A stretch of DNA of 59,202 nt from Saprospiraceae bacterium (lineage in GTDB: Bacteria; Bacteroidota; Bacteroidia; Chitinophagales; Saprospiraceae), in the NCBI GenBank assembly GCA_020629965.1, contig JAHDCG010000008.1, positions 1-59,202 on the forward strand, read 5' to 3'. Below the pieces are notes generated by a model, which saw nothing but the letters and a program-made list of their open reading frames with translations, was not told the origin of the DNA and made no database searches. Of the stretch, positions 19,580 to 27,850 are shown piece by piece (within the stretch, counting starts at the first letter, position 1; the number at the start of each line of letters is the position of its first letter). The position numbers were made by a program, and so were the translations under genes.

Positions 19580-19747
19580 TTACATGAAGTAAGTGCGCAG
19601 ATAATCCCAAATGCTGTGGCGATTGAAGAAAGCTAACGCTAAAAGTGCCAAAAATACGAAAAAGAGCGTGACTTTGAAGTTTCTTCGGTCACGTTTATAA
19701 CGTTCTTGTACGGTTTTAAAATTTCTTTTTCTGTTTTGGTATGCCAT
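19580..19747 (-). CDS. Small single-pass membrane protein, 55 aa
   Basis: An ATG at 19747 opens a 55-codon frame ending TAA at 19582-19580. The product begins MAYQNRKRNFKTVQERYKRD, a strongly basic cytoplasmic segment, followed by one hydrophobic helix (about residues 27-42, VTLFFVFLALLALAFF) and a short aromatic tail. The positive-inside pattern and clean start and stop make it look real. It lies 48 bp upstream of the cyclase-TPR gene on the same strand, so the two may be co-transcribed. A possible -7 box (TACTTTCG) is at 19782-19775. I do not recognise the family. Confidence 0.6.
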   Translation of the reverse strand: MAYQNRKRNFKTVQERYKRDRRNFKVTLFFVFLALLALAFFNRHSIWDYLRTYFM

Positions 19748-19794
19748 GCAGCGAGGTGTTTTGATTTATGGCTGCGAAAGTAAGGCTTTTTATG

Positions 19795-19829
19795 GATTTA
19801 CGAATTACGAATTACGATGTACGAGGGGT
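19795..19829. repeat. Heptad repeat, type GAATTAC/GATGTAC
   Basis: Five 7-base units (GATTTAC, GAATTAC, GAATTAC, GATGTAC, GAGGGGT) followed by TTTCGC. This is the reverse complement of the repeat at 2661-2705 with one unit changed. It is in the 163-bp gap between the 55-aa gene and lptB. Confidence 0.75.
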
Positions 19830-19910
19830 TTTCGCTTTTGCTGACAATTGTACGGAAAAACAATTATTCCGTTGTTTTTTAAGTTTGGTTCCGTTGGTTG
19901 CAACAGAACA

Positions 19911-20651
19911 TCACAAATCCAAGACTTTGCGGCGCAGCTCGAAGTTTTTGCCGAGATATACTTTTCTGACCATTTCGTCGGCGGCAAGTTCTTCGGCAGT
20001 ACCGGCTTTGAGGATATTTCCTTCAAACATCAGGTAGGCGCGGTCGGTGATGGAGAGGGTTTCCTGTACGTTGTGGTCGGTGATGAGGATACCGATATTT
20101 TTGGTCTTGAGGCGGGCGACGATGTATTGAATGTCTTCGACGGCGATGGGGTCGATGCCGGCGAAGGGTTCGTCCAAAAGAATAAAATTGGGGGAAGTGG
20201 CTAAGGCGCGGGCGATTTCGGTGCGACGTCTTTCGCCGCCCGAGAGGGTGTCGCCGCGACTTTTGCGGACGGTTTGCAGCCGAAATTCTTCGATGAGTTC
20301 TTCGAGTTTGGCGGATTGGTCGGCTTTGGAGAGTTTGGTCATTTCGAGTACGGCGGAGATGTTGTCTTCGACGCTGAGTTTGCGAAAAACCGAGGGTTCC
20401 TGCGGCAGGTAGCCGATGCCGCGCTGGGCGCGTTTATACATCGGCAGGTCGGTGATGTCTTGGTCATCGAGATATACACGCCCGGAGTTGGGTTGTATGA
20501 AACCGACGGTCATGTAGAATGTTGTCGTTTTTCCGGCACCGTTGGGACCGAGCAGACCGACGATTTCGCCCTGATTAACTTGCAGCGAGACGCCTTTGAC
20601 GACGGTGCGCTGTCCGTAGGTTTTAATGAGATTTTCGGATTTTAGTATCAT
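19911..20651 (-). CDS. lptB: LPS export ABC transporter ATP-binding protein
   Basis: LptB is the ATPase that powers LptFG extraction of lipopolysaccharide from the inner membrane. With the ATG at 20651 ([13 protein letters not shown]) the product is 246 aa, the normal LptB length. A longer frame from 20693 would add 14 residues and is less likely. Walker A is GPNGAGKT, near residue 37. The signature is [15 protein letters not shown], Walker B is [12 protein letters not shown], and the switch His is in [10 protein letters not shown]. The PFAGIDP and DHNVQETL wording separates LptB from branched-chain amino acid ATPases. No lptA, lptC, lptF or lptG is next to it. An inverted-repeat element lies 25 bp upstream of the start. 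Confidence 0.95.
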   Translation of the reverse strand: MILKSENLIKTYGQRTVVKGVSLQVNQGEIVGLLGPNGAGKTTTFYMTVGFIQPNSGRVYLDDQDITDLPMYKRAQRGIGYLPQEPSVFRKLSVEDNISAVLEMTKLSKADQSAKLEELIEEFRLQTVRKSRGDTLSGGERRRTEIARALATSPNFILLDEPFAGIDPIAVEDIQYIVARLKTKNIGILITDHNVQETLSITDRAYLMFEGNILKAGTAEELAADEMVRKVYLGKNFELRRKVLDL

Positions 20652-20675
20652 TGCTGTTGCGGTTTGTATTCGGTC

Positions 20676-20758
20676 AGGTACGGGGTACTTCACTTATGAA
20701 CGATGCGAGGTATTCCGGTATTTTTTTGACTTTTGAAAAACACAAGTACCCCGTTCCT
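20676..20758. repeat. 83-bp inverted-repeat element (GGTACGGGGTACTT type)
   Basis: AGGTACGGGGTACTT at 20676-20690 is matched by AAGTACCCCGTTCCT at 20744-20758, its imperfect reverse complement. About 53 bp of unrelated sequence lies between them. Each terminus is itself nearly palindromic (GTACGGGGTAC). A second copy is at 38149-38228. It lies 25 bp upstream of lptB. Confidence 0.7.
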
Positions 20759-20858
20759 CCTTTCAAACGCAAATAACGAAAAAAAGGCTGTTCGGAAAAG
20801 TGCTTTTGCACCTTTTACTTTTCAAAAACCTATCGTTCGCAAATAATGTTACTTCTGC

Positions 20859-21338
20859 ATGAAAAAAGAAATCAGATTGGAATTTGCGCAGTCTTTGGAA
20901 GAAATTTTCGCCGCTTATACCGACGCCGATTTTGTCAAAAGAAAAGCGGAAGCCCTCGGCGCGCGTCATGTAGAAGTACATATTTCAAAAACCGACGCGG
21001 GTACGCAAGTCGTGATTGAGAAAGAAGTCCCCGCCGAAGTTCCCGCATTTTTACAGGCTTTCGCGGGTGCGTATAATAAAATGACGCAGACGGAACTGTG
21101 GACGAAAAACGACGACGGCACGGCTACGGGGCAAATGCAAATCGACATTCCGAATGCGCCGATTAAGATTAAAAGTCAAATGTTTTTACAGCAAACGGAA
21201 GACGGCTGCACCGCCGAAACGGTGACGGAGGTGAGCAATTCTATTCCGTTTTTGGGCAGGAAAGTGAATGCTTTTTTGTTGGAAACGGCGGAAAAAAATA
21301 TTGAAAAGGAGTTTTGGTTTATGGCGGGGGAGGTTTGA
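20859..21338 (+). CDS. DUF2505 domain-containing protein
   Basis: A 159-aa soluble protein starting at the ATG at 20859 (MKKEIRLEFAQSLEEIFAAYTDADFVKRKAEALGA). The pattern of a charged N-terminal strand, the TDADFVKRKAEALGARHVEV segment and a C-terminal amphipathic helix (ETAEKNIEKEFWFM) matches DUF2505 (PF10698), which has a START/SRPBCC-like lipid-binding fold. There is no signal peptide. Its ligand is unknown. It is divergent from lptB and followed by the tRNA-Cys gene on the opposite strand, with a shared terminator between them. Confidence 0.75.
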   Translation: MKKEIRLEFAQSLEEIFAAYTDADFVKRKAEALGARHVEVHISKTDAGTQVVIEKEVPAEVPAFLQAFAGAYNKMTQTELWTKNDDGTATGQMQIDIPNAPIKIKSQMFLQQTEDGCTAETVTEVSNSIPFLGRKVNAFLLETAEKNIEKEFWFMAGEV

Positions 21339-21392
21339 GGTAAAAATTAAGCTCGGGGGCGGGATTTTTTCTTGATGAATGTCCTGAAAGTA

Positions 21393-21430
21393 AAAAATCC
21401 CCTGACGCCGAAAAGCATCAGAGGATTTTT
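21393..21430. terminator. Terminator between the DUF2505 gene and tRNA-Cys
   Basis: AAAAATCC...CTGA pairs with TCAG...GGATTTTT around a 12-base loop, with A- and T-runs outside. It can serve the plus-strand DUF2505 gene and the minus-strand tRNA-Cys. Confidence 0.75.
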
Positions 21431-21438
21431 AAAATTGA

Positions 21439-21508
21439 GGTCGGTAGCGGATTTGAACCGCTGTACGAGCTTTTGCAGAGCTCTGCCTAACCGCTCGGCC
21501 AACCGACC
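21439..21508 (-). tRNA. tRNA-Cys (GCA)
   Basis: On the minus strand a complete cloverleaf is visible. The acceptor GGTCGGT pairs with ACCGACC. There is a D-arm with GCCG, and an anticodon stem GAGCT/AGCTC around the loop CTGCAAA with anticodon GCA. The T-arm is GCGG-TTCAAAT-CCGC. The discriminator base is U, as expected for tRNA-Cys. CCA is not encoded. A terminator follows at 21393-21430. Confidence 0.95.
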
Positions 21509-21528
21509 GTATAAAACTGTATAAAAAA

Positions 21529-21653
21529 GAACCGCCATACGAACTTTTTCCCGACTTCATCGGGACTAACCACTCGGTCAACGGACTTTAAAAGAGAACC
21601 GCTGTACGAGTTTTTTCCCGACTTCATCGGAACTAATCACTCGGTCAACGGAC
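21529..21653 (-). pseudogene. Two tandem tRNA-Cys-like relics
   Basis: Two 58-bp copies (21529-21586 and 21596-21653, 67-bp period) resemble the 5' two thirds plus the start of the T-arm of the adjacent tRNA-Cys gene. The D-arm (CCGAGTGGTTAGT), the variable region and the GCGGTTC at the T-arm are recognisable. The anticodon arm is replaced by a hairpin CCCGA-TGAAG-TCGGG, with a five-base loop and no usable anticodon, and the T-arm and 3' acceptor strand are missing. They lie immediately 5' of tRNA-Cys on its strand. Confidence 0.65.
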
Positions 21654-21780
21654 ATTTGAACACTTAACGAAAAACACACAAATAAAGTTTCACTACTTTA
21701 CTTTTTAATATGTGCCTTCGCTTTAATACGTTGCCAAAAGGATGCCGGAAAATAAAAACCGGATAACTTCGGCAAGGTAA

Positions 21781-21816
21781 AAAAAAGCTCGAAAATCGAA
21801 TGATTAACGAGCTTTT
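21781..21816 (-). terminator. Terminator of tRNA-Asn
   Basis: AAAAAAGCTCG at 21781-21791 pairs with CGAGCTTTT at 21808-21816, directly downstream of tRNA-Asn on the minus strand. The T-run would follow the stem on that strand. Confidence 0.75.
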
Positions 21817-21819
21817 CAG

Positions 21820-21893
21820 CGCTTCTTCTTGGGCTCGAACCAAGGACCTACGGATTAACAGTCCGCCGCTCTAACCAACTGAGCTAAAGAAGC
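21820..21893 (-). tRNA. tRNA-Asn (GTT)
   Basis: Minus-strand cloverleaf: acceptor GCTTCTT/AAGAAGC, D-arm AGCTCAGTTGGTTAGAGC, anticodon stem GGA/TCC with loop CTGTTAA and anticodon GTT, T-arm CTTGG-TTCGAGC-CCAAG, and discriminator G. CCA is not encoded. A terminator hairpin follows. Confidence 0.96.
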
Positions 21894-22297
21894 ATTTTTC
21901 GGAATTTTTCAGGCAGTCAAATTACTTTCAATTATCGTGCCTTTCCAAAGCGGGTGCAAATATAGAGCATCCCGAGATATGACGCAACTTTCCGGTCGAT
22001 TTTTTTTCAAAAAAAATAAAAAAAATTAAAGACACTTATTTTAATGCTCTGATATTCAGTCTTTAACAAATGTAATTAAATTTTCGGGATTTTTGCCGTC
22101 GCTGTGTTTTAAACGAAACCGTATTTGATAAAGTTCCGTCCGATTATTATTTTTTCCAAAAATATTCTTTTCGATAATTTCTGCTCACGACTGCGGGGAT
22201 AAATAAGATTGACGGACAGTAGGCGACCGTTTTCCGTTAAGCGACACAACGTCATTATCTTTGTGCGCACTTTTTTTCTTTTCACCAAATCAATCGA
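21894..22297. other. AT-rich intergenic region between tRNA-Asn and plsC
   Basis: About 400 bp without a gene on either strand. It is AT-rich around 22005-22150, and its only recognisable signal is the promoter box near 22256. It probably holds the promoter of the tRNA cluster on the minus strand, which I cannot pinpoint. Confidence 0.4.
22256..22263 (+). promoter_or_regulatory. Bacteroidota-type -7 box (TATCTTTG) for plsC
   Basis: TATCTTTG matches the Bacteroidota -7 consensus TAnnTTTG exactly and ends 34 bp before the ATG at 22298. A TTTTCC run about 22 bp upstream could be a weak -33 element. Confidence 0.65.
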
Positions 22298-23035
22298 ATG
22301 TTTGCTACCCTGCGCGCCGTTTTTCGAGCTTTAATGTTAGTTTTGACTTGTCTGTTTTATCTAATTCCGTTGCTTATCGTTTCGGCAATTAAAGGACACG
22401 ACCTGACGCGTGCGTTGCAGGTGCGCAAGCGATTTTGCCGAGCGGCGCTCCGCGTTCTGAATATCAAGATAACGGTGGAAGGTAAACCTTATACCGCAGG
22501 TCCCGCGATTTTTATTTCCAATCACCGTTCTTACATCGACCCGCTCGTCGCTTTGCAAGACATCAAGGCACTGCCGGTGGCAAAGGCGGAAGTCGGTGAA
22601 TGGCCGCTCATCGGCTACGCGGCTAAGGCGACGGGCATCATGTACGTCAAGCGCGAAGACCGCAGCAGCCGCCGCACGACGCTGACGGGTATGGAAAAAA
22701 CCTTAGGTATGGGCTATTCCGTGCTCATATATCCTGAAGGAACGACGACGCGCGAACCGAAAACTTTACCGTTTAAAAAAGGAGCATTCGGGCTGGCGGT
22801 TAATAAAAATGTGCCGGTGGTGCCGATGGCAATCAGCTACGATAATCCGGATGCAATCTGGGACGGTCCGGAGCCTTTTGTCAGTCATTTTTTGCAGATG
22901 TTTCGTAAAAAAGTCAATCGGATTACGCTGCGCTACGGGGAACCGATTGAGGGTGATTACACACACGAAGAGTTGTTGCTGAAAACGCAGACTTGGATAA
23001 ATGCGCAGATTATCGACTTGGAGAGAAAAGAGTAA
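22298..23035 (+). CDS. plsC: 1-acyl-sn-glycerol-3-phosphate acyltransferase
   Basis: A 245-aa enzyme that transfers an acyl chain to lysophosphatidate to make phosphatidate at the inner membrane. A hydrophobic helix at residues 8-30 anchors it. The catalytic NHxxxxD motif is in ISNHRSYIDPLVAL, near residues 70-77, and the substrate-binding IYPEGTTT motif is near residue 148. Length and motif spacing fit PlsC. Some Bacteroidota have several such proteins, including acylators of ornithine lipids, so the exact acceptor is an inference. It starts 34 bp after a TATCTTTG promoter box. Confidence 0.88.
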   Translation: MFATLRAVFRALMLVLTCLFYLIPLLIVSAIKGHDLTRALQVRKRFCRAALRVLNIKITVEGKPYTAGPAIFISNHRSYIDPLVALQDIKALPVAKAEVGEWPLIGYAAKATGIMYVKREDRSSRRTTLTGMEKTLGMGYSVLIYPEGTTTREPKTLPFKKGAFGLAVNKNVPVVPMAISYDNPDAIWDGPEPFVSHFLQMFRKKVNRITLRYGEPIEGDYTHEELLLKTQTWINAQIIDLERKE

Positions 23036-23163
23036 TGCGAAAAATAAAATATTTGATTTTTTCGTAAATTATCGAAACGGCGAACGCACTTACCGCATAT
23101 ATCGTTCGTTTATAAAAAGTCTCGACGACTCTGTAAATCAAAGCTTTCGGAAAAATCGCTTTC

Positions 23164-25782
23164 ATGAAAATTCTCAAAAAAATCTTCCTTTATTTTCTTC
23201 TTTTTCTGTTTCTCATCCTCGCCGGCGGAACACTGTTAGCCTATTTCTACGAAGACGAAATCGGTAAAAAAGCCATCACCGAACTCAGTAAATCGCTCAA
23301 AACCGACCTGCGTGTCAAAAAAGTGGATTTATCCGTCTTTTCGAATTTTCCCGAAGCGAGCGTGAATTTGAACGGTATTTTACTGGAAGATACCCGCAAA
23401 AAAGAACTGCTGAAAGCCGAGCGTTTAAGTTTTACTTTCGGGGTTTGGAGCTTGTTCGGCGATAACATCGAGGTCAAATCCGTGGTGATTGAAAACGGCG
23501 TACTCAACCTTTATACCGACGTGCGCGGGAAGACGAATTATGAGATTTTGAAAGAAAACGAAAGCACCGAAAAAGCCGCCCCGCAGGAGGAAACGGCAGG
23601 CTTTGCGATTTCTTTGCAAGAGGCTTTGCTGCAAAATGTTTTACTGCGTTATCAGGACGACCGCAGCAAATTTAAAATCAAAACTACCTTCGCAGATGCA
23701 CGTTTTTCGGGTCAATTTTCGGAAACAAATTTCGCCTTAAAAAGCGAGTCGGACATGCTGCTGCACTACCTGCGCAGTCAGGGCGAGGACTATTTGAAAG
23801 GCAAAAAAATCAGTTACGACGCAAAGATAGACGTGGATTTGGCGGAAGGCAAATATCAATTCGAGCGCGTCGGTCTGCGGGTGAATGACAACGAATTTAT
23901 CTTGGACGGAGACGTCGAGGTCGAAAATAAATTTACGCGTATGGATTTGCTGCTGACGAGTGACGATGCGGGCTTGGAATCGGTTATTCAACTGCTGCCG
24001 GAGGAGTATATGAACTACCTTGCCGACTTTACAAGTAAGGGGAAATTTGATTTTGAACTGTGGGTAAAAGGCAAATACAGCGAGCGCGAAATGCCCGAAA
24101 CGGAGGCGACTTTCAGTCTGAAAGACGGCACTATTCGCAGCGCAAAACTGAAGGAGCCGCTGGAAGATGTGAACTTCGATGCGAAATTTACCAACGGTCA
24201 GTACCGAAATAACAAGACTTCGGTTTTTGAAATACGAGATTTCAGCGGAAAATTTGCGGGTGAACCCGTCGATTTGGGATTGATGATTTATAATTTTGAC
24301 GACCCGAAATTGGACTTTAATCTCGACGGTACGCTGCCGCTGAAAACGATTTACGGGCTGTTCGACTCGCCGCTGGTAACCGACGGGGCGGGCGAAATCC
24401 GGGTCGAAGATTTTAAAATCGAAGGTCGCCTCGCCGATATGGAAAGTATGTACGGCATCAAAAAAGTCGAAGCGACGGGCAAAGCGATTTTTACGGACGC
24501 GGAACTGACGATTAACAAAAATAAATTCAGCGTAGAAAACGGTTTGGTGCTGTTGGACGGTAATATTTTTGAGGTCGAAAACCTGCACATTGTCGGCGCG
24601 GACAGCGATTTAAAACTCGACGGCACTTTCTTTAACGTGTTGCCCGTTTTGTTTGCCGATGAGAAAAATACAAAGAAAGCCGAGTTAGAATTTGACGCCA
24701 AACTCACCGCCGAACGCCTGAATATCGGTGCACTCGCCGACCTGACGACCGAAACGGCGGAAGTGCCGAAATCTTACCTAAACGAAGACAAACGCTTGGC
24801 GGTCAACGACAGTCTGCAAGCGAAAGGCGTGGAGCAGCGCACCCGTTTTACGAGTCTGCTGAAAGGAAAATTTGCCGCCGATATCGACGAGTTTTTGTAC
24901 AGCGAAATCAACGGCAAGGCATTTAAAGGTCAGTTGGAATTTGACAATAACGCCATGTCGGTCAAGGGGCGCACGGATGCCATGGAAGGCGTTTTCGACC
25001 TCGACGGCGTGATGTATTTTGTCAATGCGCCGTATCTGAAAGCGAAACTGACCTGCACGGACGTAAACCTGAAAGAGTTTTTTCGGCAGTCGGAAGACTT
25101 CGGGCAGGAGGTGTTGACTTCCGAGAATTTGGACGGAAAAATCCACGCGAAAATTTACATTAAAGCCTACTTCGACCGCGAAAATAAATTTTTGGAAGAC
25201 AAGCTGCAAGTTCTCGCCGGCATCGGCATCACGGACGGCTATTTGCGCGATTTGGAGATGTTGGAAGCCTTTTCGGACTATGTAAAAATCGAGGATTTGC
25301 GCAACATCAAATTCACCGACCTCAAAAATTGGCTGGAAATCCGCAACGGCAGAATTTTCCTGCCCGCCATGTTTATTCAAAGCAACGCCCTCAATATGGA
25401 GACGAGCGGCGAATACACTTTCGAGCATCAAATGGACTTTAACGTCAAAGTCAACGCGGCGCAAATTTTGATAAATTCATTCAGAAAACACAACAAAAAA
25501 CTGAAGCCGCAGCCCGCGAAAAAGAAGGGATTTTTCAATCTGTATTACAAAATTCACGGTGACATCGACGACTTCGATTACGAAATGAACAAGAGAGAAG
25601 TCAAGCGCGATATGGCGCGCAGCGAGCACCGCCGCCGCGCGATACGAGTAGCTTTGCGCGAAGAATTCGGTAATTTGAACTTGTTTGAAGAGCCGGCGGA
25701 TTGGGAAGATGAAGGGGAGGAGCAGCCGGCGGAAACGGAGTACGGGGCGCGGGTCGAGCCGGAGTATATCGAGGGGTTTTGA
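23164..25782 (+). CDS. AsmA-like outer-membrane assembly/lipid-transfer protein
   Basis: An 872-aa protein with one N-terminal transmembrane helix (MKILKKIFLYFLLFLFLILAG region, residues 5-26) followed by a long beta-rich periplasmic part. The segment KVDLSVFSNFPEASVNLNGILLED, just after the helix, is the AsmA family N-terminal signature. The region near residues 690-790 (AGIGITDGYLRDLEMLEAFSDYV) is like the AsmA C-terminal domain. These proteins belong to the AsmA/TamB/Vps13-like bridge group implicated in phospholipid transfer or outer-membrane assembly. The acidic C-terminal tail is poorly conserved. It follows plsC on the same strand after 128 bp, a plausible lipid-related pair. Confidence 0.85.
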   Translation: MKILKKIFLYFLLFLFLILAGGTLLAYFYEDEIGKKAITELSKSLKTDLRVKKVDLSVFSNFPEASVNLNGILLEDTRKKELLKAERLSFTFGVWSLFGDNIEVKSVVIENGVLNLYTDVRGKTNYEILKENESTEKAAPQEETAGFAISLQEALLQNVLLRYQDDRSKFKIKTTFADARFSGQFSETNFALKSESDMLLHYLRSQGEDYLKGKKISYDAKIDVDLAEGKYQFERVGLRVNDNEFILDGDVEVENKFTRMDLLLTSDDAGLESVIQLLPEEYMNYLADFTSKGKFDFELWVKGKYSEREMPETEATFSLKDGTIRSAKLKEPLEDVNFDAKFTNGQYRNNKTSVFEIRDFSGKFAGEPVDLGLMIYNFDDPKLDFNLDGTLPLKTIYGLFDSPLVTDGAGEIRVEDFKIEGRLADMESMYGIKKVEATGKAIFTDAELTINKNKFSVENGLVLLDGNIFEVENLHIVGADSDLKLDGTFFNVLPVLFADEKNTKKAELEFDAKLTAERLNIGALADLTTETAEVPKSYLNEDKRLAVNDSLQAKGVEQRTRFTSLLKGKFAADIDEFLYSEINGKAFKGQLEFDNNAMSVKGRTDAMEGVFDLDGVMYFVNAPYLKAKLTCTDVNLKEFFRQSEDFGQEVLTSENLDGKIHAKIYIKAYFDRENKFLEDKLQVLAGIGITDGYLRDLEMLEAFSDYVKIEDLRNIKFTDLKNWLEIRNGRIFLPAMFIQSNALNMETSGEYTFEHQMDFNVKVNAAQILINSFRKHNKKLKPQPAKKKGFFNLYYKIHGDIDDFDYEMNKREVKRDMARSEHRRRAIRVALREEFGNLNLFEEPADWEDEGEEQPAETEYGARVEPEYIEGF

Positions 25783-25848
25783 AATTGTTACAATATTAAA
25801 TCAAGGTTGCTTTAGCCTCCTAAGATTTTGTATTAAAAACAGTAAATA

Positions 25849-26124
25849 ATGTCACAAGTGAATCTTGAAATACAAAATCTAATTAACGTAGTTTCTCGTA
25901 TAAACTTATCGGCGAAAGATGATAAGCGTTATGACTTTCTGCACGAAAGATTGGAAGCCGGTATTCTCTCCGACGCGGAAAGAATAGAATATATAGAATT
26001 GACCCTCAAAGCAAGAGAAATTAACGTAGAGCGTATGAAAAATTTAGCAAAGTTGTCCGTTTTAACGGGTAAAAGTATGAGAGATTTAATGCGGGAATTG
26101 AAGCTGTATTCGCCTGACGTATGA
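25849..26124 (+). CDS. Small helical protein, antitoxin-like
   Basis: A 91-aa, mostly helical, charged protein beginning MSQVNLEIQNLINVV. Its second half (ILSDAERIEYIELTLKAREINVERMKNLAKLSVLTGKSMRDLMRELKL) follows a pattern I associate with small proteins of the type ...LSDEE...RIE.L..LA...G.SL.ELM..LG, which in other genomes accompany HNH or PIN nucleases. No toxin-like partner is adjacent here: the next gene is a MATE exporter. The codon use looks AT-richer than its neighbours, which may suggest transfer. Function is not established. Confidence 0.6.
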   Translation: MSQVNLEIQNLINVVSRINLSAKDDKRYDFLHERLEAGILSDAERIEYIELTLKAREINVERMKNLAKLSVLTGKSMRDLMRELKLYSPDV

Positions 26125-26197
26125 AAGTTAAATTACTAATTCAGCGTCAAATCTTAAGGAATTATAAAAAATCAGCGTAAAAACTCCCAAATCCCAC

Positions 26198-27490
26198 ATG
26201 AACAAAGAAATCCTCCGCCTCGCCGTTCCTAATATCCTCTCCAATATTTCCGTGCCTTTACTCAGCAGTGTCGATACTATACTGATGGGTTCGCTGTCGG
26301 GTCTGCACATCGGCGCGGTCGGTTTGGGCGCGATGATTTTCAACTTCGTTTATTGGAATTTCGGTTTTCTGCGTATGGGCACGACGGGCATCACCGCGCA
26401 GGCTTACGGCAGCGAAAATCGGTCGGATATCGTGCATACTTTGGGGCGGGCTTTGCTGATTGCCGGCATCTTATCGTTGCTTATTTTACTGCTGCAAGTT
26501 CCCTTTGAAAGTGCTGCTTTGACGCTGATGAACGTCGCGCCCGAGCAGGTCGATTTGGTGCGTACTTACTTTTACATTCGGATATGGGGCGCACCCGCTG
26601 CACTCGGTATGTATGCGATGTTGGGCTGGTTTTTCGGAATGCAAAACGCCGTCTATCCTTTGCTGCTTACCATCTTAATTAACGGCATCAATATTTTGGT
26701 CAGCTGGTATTTGGTAGCTTATCAAGGCATGGAAATCGCCGGTGTTGCCTACGGGACGGTCATTGCACAGTATTGCGGTTTGGCGGGTGCATTTGCTTTG
26801 TTTTTGTTTAAATACGGCGATTATCTCCGAGATTTTAAGCAGACGGCTTTAACACGCACCGAGGAATTAGGAAAATTTTTGCGCATCAACCGCGACATTT
26901 TTCTGCGCACGGTCGCGCTCACTTTAACCTTTACTTTTTTCTACAGCCAATCCTCGGAAGAGGGCGCGCTCATTCTCGCCGCCAACACGATTCTGATGCA
27001 ATTTTTCAACTGGATGTCTTACGGTGTGGACGGTTTTGCCTTTGCCGCCGAGAGTTTGGTCGGAAAATATGCGGGCAAAAAAAACGAGTCCGATACTCGG
27101 CGGGCGATAAAATTATCCTTCGGTTGGGGCATGGCTTTCGCCCTGTTTTACACACTGTTTTTTTTCTTTTTCGGCAATGCTTTACTCCGACTTTTTACCG
27201 ACCAAACGGACGTTATCGGTGCCGCAACGCCCTATCTGTGGTGGATAATTTTCATTCCTTTAGTCTCCGTTCCGAGTTTCATTTGGGACGGTGTTTTTAT
27301 CGGTCTGACCGCCTCCGCTGCCATGCGCAACAGTATGATTATCGCCACCGCCGGATTTTTTGCCGCTTTTTTTCTGCTTGAACCCGGCTACGCTAATCAC
27401 GGGCTGTGGGCAGCGATGTACGTCTATGTTATCCTGCGCGGCGTGGTGCAGTGGGCAATGTTTGAACGGAAAGGCACGGCGCTGACTTGA
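26198..27490 (+). CDS. MATE family efflux transporter (DinF-like)
   Basis: A 430-aa inner-membrane protein with about twelve transmembrane helices in two homologous halves. The N-terminal segment LAVPNILSNISVPLLSSVDTILMG is the MATE signature, and GTTGITAQAYG is the typical end of helix 2. The second half starts around residue 225, and GVDGFAFAAESLVGKYAGKK mirrors the first-half motif. It exports cationic drugs or metabolites in exchange for Na+ or H+. Overall it resembles the DinF branch more than NorM. It stands alone and is followed by an inverted C/T-rich and G/A-rich heptad repeat. Confidence 0.92.
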   Translation: MNKEILRLAVPNILSNISVPLLSSVDTILMGSLSGLHIGAVGLGAMIFNFVYWNFGFLRMGTTGITAQAYGSENRSDIVHTLGRALLIAGILSLLILLLQVPFESAALTLMNVAPEQVDLVRTYFYIRIWGAPAALGMYAMLGWFFGMQNAVYPLLLTILINGINILVSWYLVAYQGMEIAGVAYGTVIAQYCGLAGAFALFLFKYGDYLRDFKQTALTRTEELGKFLRINRDIFLRTVALTLTFTFFYSQSSEEGALILAANTILMQFFNWMSYGVDGFAFAAESLVGKYAGKKNESDTRRAIKLSFGWGMAFALFYTLFFFFFGNALLRLFTDQTDVIGAATPYLWWIIFIPLVSVPSFIWDGVFIGLTASAAMRNSMIIATAGFFAAFFLLEPGYANHGLWAAMYVYVILRGVVQWAMFERKGTALT

Positions 27491-27545
27491 CCGGTATTCT
27501 GCGGAAAACAGGATATCAAACATTTTATCGAGCATTTGAATTTGC

Positions 27546-27617
27546 AGAGGAGAGAGGAGAGAGTTCTGATTTCACCCTGTTTTCCTCTCTCCTCTCCCCT
27601 GACCCCTCTCTCCTAAA
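27546..27617. repeat. Inverted heptad repeat (AGAGGAG / TCCTCTC)
   Basis: AGAGGAG units at 27546-27566 are followed 16 bp later by five 7-base units TCCTCTC, TCCTCTC, CCCTGAC, CCCTCTC, TCCTAAA at 27583-27617. The two tracts are complementary and can form a hairpin, which might end transcription of the MATE gene. They lie in a 360-bp gap whose only other signal is a promoter box at 27771. Confidence 0.75.
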
Positions 27618-27770
27618 ACTTTAAGAGCAAAGCGAGATATTTAATGTCATCCCGCATTTTCGAGTGCAGAGCCGCGTAAATTAACATTTCCTTTGTCAAA
27701 CATTTATCATTCCGTAGGGCAACAGACAAAACGTTCGTCGAATAAAACAACATATTTCCTTTTTTGGGTT

Positions 27771-27778
27771 TATCTTCG
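27771..27778 (+). promoter_or_regulatory. Likely -7 box (TATCTTCG) for the T9SS BNR protein
   Basis: TATCTTCG differs from TAnnTTTG at one position. It lies 72 bp upstream of the ATG at 27851 and downstream of a T-run at 27756-27765, which may contribute the -33 contact. Confidence 0.45.
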
Positions 27779-27850
27779 CAGTTCCGTATTTCATACTATT
27801 TAAGCCATGAAAATACGCCAACTATTCACGTTTCGATTAACCCGCTTCTG

